A stretch of 64,000 bases of DNA from Dreissena polymorpha (Eukaryota > Mollusca > Bivalvia > Myida > Dreissenidae), in the NCBI RefSeq assembly GCF_020536995.1, contig NC_068355.1:121077032-121141031 (forward strand), in the 5' to 3' direction. Position 1 is the first letter of the stretch. Every line of letters starts with the position of its first letter. Shown piece after piece: positions 61,437-64,000 of the stretch. The position numbers were made by a program, and so were the translations under genes. The notes under the pieces are model-generated. The model searched no databases. It was not told the DNA's origin and worked only from the letters and a program-made list of their open reading frames with translations.

Positions 61437-62871
61437 GTAAGTTATTTTCATAATTCTGATTCATTTACTATACAATTTCTAGTTCCAGTCACGACATAAT
61501 AATTTCAAAATATGTCTGCCAATCACGAGTTCATACAACTATTTTTTATTGAAAACGTGTTCCTTTGTTGTCGGTGAAAACAGTTTCTTCATTGTCGCTA
61601 ACTCAAAGGTCGTATTCGGTCACTTGGTTAATAGGCTAAGTCATAAAATAAAATATACACGCTTTGATAGCGTATTTGTTTGATCATAATGAATACATAC
61701 GTGATCAACATACGCCGTTCTAAATGTATCAATTAAAGTTGAAAAAATGTAAAAGATATTCGAAAACAATACACTCATGTGTCGATCGCAGATTCAGTTT
61801 TACTAAACTTGATACGCGCTACTAATTACGAATTTCAACAACAAAGATATATTACATTATGTAAATGTGATCAGCTATAGACCCCTTATCCATTTACTTA
61901 GTACAAGCTTATCCACCAACGCATGTGTAAATAAATTAAATACTATGACTATGAGATGGCGCATTGTTTTAAAAAGTGAACATATTTAAACTGTATTGGT
62001 TTTATTTAGTATAATAATCAACCAATAAATGCTTGTTAAAAGAACAAATACAAAGTCTATAACATACGTAAGATGGTGAAAGCTAGAAAAATAATTAATT
62101 AAATTGCCATTTAAAATTCACAACGCAACATTATCTCGTCCAACGCAAAACTAAACTATTACCACGTTTACAACTGTTTATTAAACTTGCTACATATAAT
62201 TAAAGCAATAATATAAATGCAGACAACATAAATGTCATACAAATGATTTAATTCGGGATTGTTATTCGTAACTTGACGTTGACGTTGTTATTCTAATAGA
62301 AACGCGTAGCGAACATACGTATTTCAATAGACCACATCGTCAAATATACGGTATTCGAATCACGTATTTCATAATCAGATAAAAATAGACTGTTAAGTCT
62401 TGCAAATCGCGAACGTTGCTTTTAAGCATAAGCCTAAAAAAATGACTTTATTTGAAAGTAAAATAGCTGGCTATAATGAGCGATTTTATCGATACCTGTT
62501 GCTAGTGAAGCGCGTAGAAAAAAGTAAATAAATACGAAGGCGTACTTTAAAGGAGCGTACAAATCAATCACGCGACCCGGTGTAATGGTATATAAAACAT
62601 TGAAATTTAAGACAGCTATTAGCACATGTGTATGGTGAATGAGTGCAGATATTATGAACATTTGAATAAAAGTTATTTTTCAGGACGCTTTTTGTGTTGC
62701 TATTTAAGAGTTATAAAAGGGCACTATTTTTAACTACGATTTATTATTTCATGTCAGACAGAAATGTGTTAGCATAACAAAATGATGTAAATTGCAATTT
62801 GTTAACACATCTACTTGTATATTGATAACAATACAATTAAATTAAAAGCAAATACATATAGTGTAATACAC
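61437..62871. other. Spacer between two P450 N-terminal units
   Basis: AT-rich; no P450 exon, repeat or RNA gene that I can support. The proximal 5' region of the next gene lies at its right end. Confidence 0.4.
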
Positions 62872-63774
62872 ATGGCGTTACAAGTTATGTCTTTAATACA
62901 AAGCACGTGCCAAAAACTTAAGGGTGTGACATTATACGCGTTGACGGGAATGCTCTGCAAGGGCAGCAACTCTCGGGTGCTACCGGGACCAAAAGGGTTA
63001 CCCGTACTTGGAAATAGTCTTGAGCTCGACGCGAGCCAAGCTCATCAACTGTTCACACAATGGAGTAAGCAGTATGGTAAAATATTCCGACTGAAAGTGT
63101 TCGGCAAAAATGTGGTAGTAATTTCGGACGCTGACACGCTGCGCGCGGCGTTTTCGTCCGGGGCGCTTGGTAAACATTTGAACGACAGGGCCGAAAATAT
63201 CACCAAAGAAGTGTTCTATGGGCGGAAGCACATGGGCTTTGCAAATCTTTGTGACCAAACTGTATCCCTGAGAAATGTATTGAGACGGAAGGTGCTTCAT
63301 TATCAAATGTGCAATAGCAATTTCGTAGAGGCGTGTTCAACAATTATAAGCAATGTTGCGATGAACTTTAATAACGGTGCAGAAACGATCGACCCCGACG
63401 CGTTGATAAAAGAATTTCTCACGCAGCTTAATACCACTATTGTAAGTAAATAGCTGTTCGACGTTTTAAACTTTAAGTATCGTTTAAGTATATTAAATTA
63501 CAACTAGCCGACGAATTTTAATCCATATTGGACATACTAACGTTAAAAAGTTAAAACACATAATATTTAGGTTCAAATACAACTACATGCATTTATATTG
63601 TGAACTGTATGTTGTGAACTATGTATATGCTTCCTGTGCCGAAATATATATTTCTATATTACGTACATGCAAGACAATGGTGATGAAGATGAAGATTATG
63701 ATGATGGTGTTGTTGTTATTGATTATTATTATTATTATGATGATGATAATGCTGCTGTGCTGGTGCTGCTGATT

Positions 63775-63834
<60 letters not shown>

Positions 63835-64000
63835 TTTTTCAGCTTATCGGAGAGAGCCTTCCTGACGATGACCCTGAAATGGAAGCCCTGTGGGAGTTTA
63901 TCGATAGTCTCTACCGTCTACTTCCGCCATCCATAGACGCTCCTTTGCGAGCATTCCCATGGTTACGCCACATGCCAATCAAACATGGCCGTTACTTTCG
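62872..64000 (+). CDS. Cytochrome P450, first two exons (cut by window edge)
   Basis: Exon 1 is 62872-63441 (190 codons, phase 0, donor gtaagt) and exon 2 starts at 63843 after tttttcag and runs off the window. ATG 62872 (acacATGG) is chosen because the frame further upstream has no ATG. Exon 1 has LPGPKGLPVLGNSLEL (hinge), KQYGKIFRLKVFGKNVVVI and GFANLCDQ, ending EFLTQLNTTI. It lacks a clear membrane anchor. Exon 2 gives LIGESLPDDDPEMEALWEF and then FPWLRHMPIKHGRYF, the classic E-F helix region of CYP2/CYP17-like microsomal P450s. The pattern is that of clan 2 enzymes (monooxygenases of steroids or xenobiotics), but the active-site part is outside the window. Exon 2 is phase-compatible with all upstream P450 cassettes. 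Confidence 0.85.
63768..63833. repeat. (ATG)n microsatellite abutting a splice acceptor
   Basis: A run of more than 20 pure GAT/ATG units, preceded from 63680 by mixed gat/att/tga triplets, ends about nine bases before the exon at 63843. It leaves only a tttttcag tract as acceptor. Confidence 0.95.

Overview
The window looks like nuclear DNA of a marine or freshwater invertebrate, most likely a bivalve mollusc. Its genes are split by GT-AG introns, it is AT-rich, it is packed with short inverted-repeat elements, and several of its repeat families are ones I associate with heterodont bivalves such as Dreissena or Mya. The species call is from memory of those repeats and is not proven here. All recognisable host genes lie on the + strand.

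Layout. 1-1.07 kb: last three exons of a LamG/concanavalin-A-like protein. 3.3-10.4 kb: a complete six-exon gene for a secreted Gly/Asn-rich protein built on a 79-residue repeat. 13-64 kb: a cytochrome P450 locus. It has three tandem paralogous first exons (14.1, 19.4 and 32.4 kb), one matching second exon (54.4 kb), two fused N-terminal exons (60.9 and 62.9 kb) and one following exon at the right edge (63.84 kb). No I-helix, ExxR or heme-binding exon was found in the window. The cassettes end in compatible phases, so they may be either decayed tandem duplicates or alternative N-terminal exons feeding shared downstream exons.

The best candidate for something new is a 7,808-bp DNA transposon present in two copies (22133-29940 and 40639-48446). 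No difference was seen between the copies. Each has a 17-bp terminal inverted repeat starting GGCCACAAC, and each has its own 3-bp target duplication (TTA and CTA). Each encodes a five-exon, 1,114-residue protein with a DDE-like core (D597, D712, E756) followed by a cysteine-rich tail. Flanks and target duplications differ, so these are two real insertions. Both carry the same passenger SINE and the same palindromic MITE, so they descend from one recent parent.

The P450 introns and spacers are stacks of nested elements. A pogo-like element holds transposon copy 1 and a TIR/tRNA composite element. A Ty3/Gypsy fossil holds a tandem-repeat element. A LINE holds a small MITE that in turn holds transposon copy 2. 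A palindromic repeat holds a TTAA-flanked MITE. A ~765-bp foldback element, a 38-bp perfect hairpin between duplicated segments, a 55-bp array linked to the P450 duplications and several microsatellites fill most of the rest.
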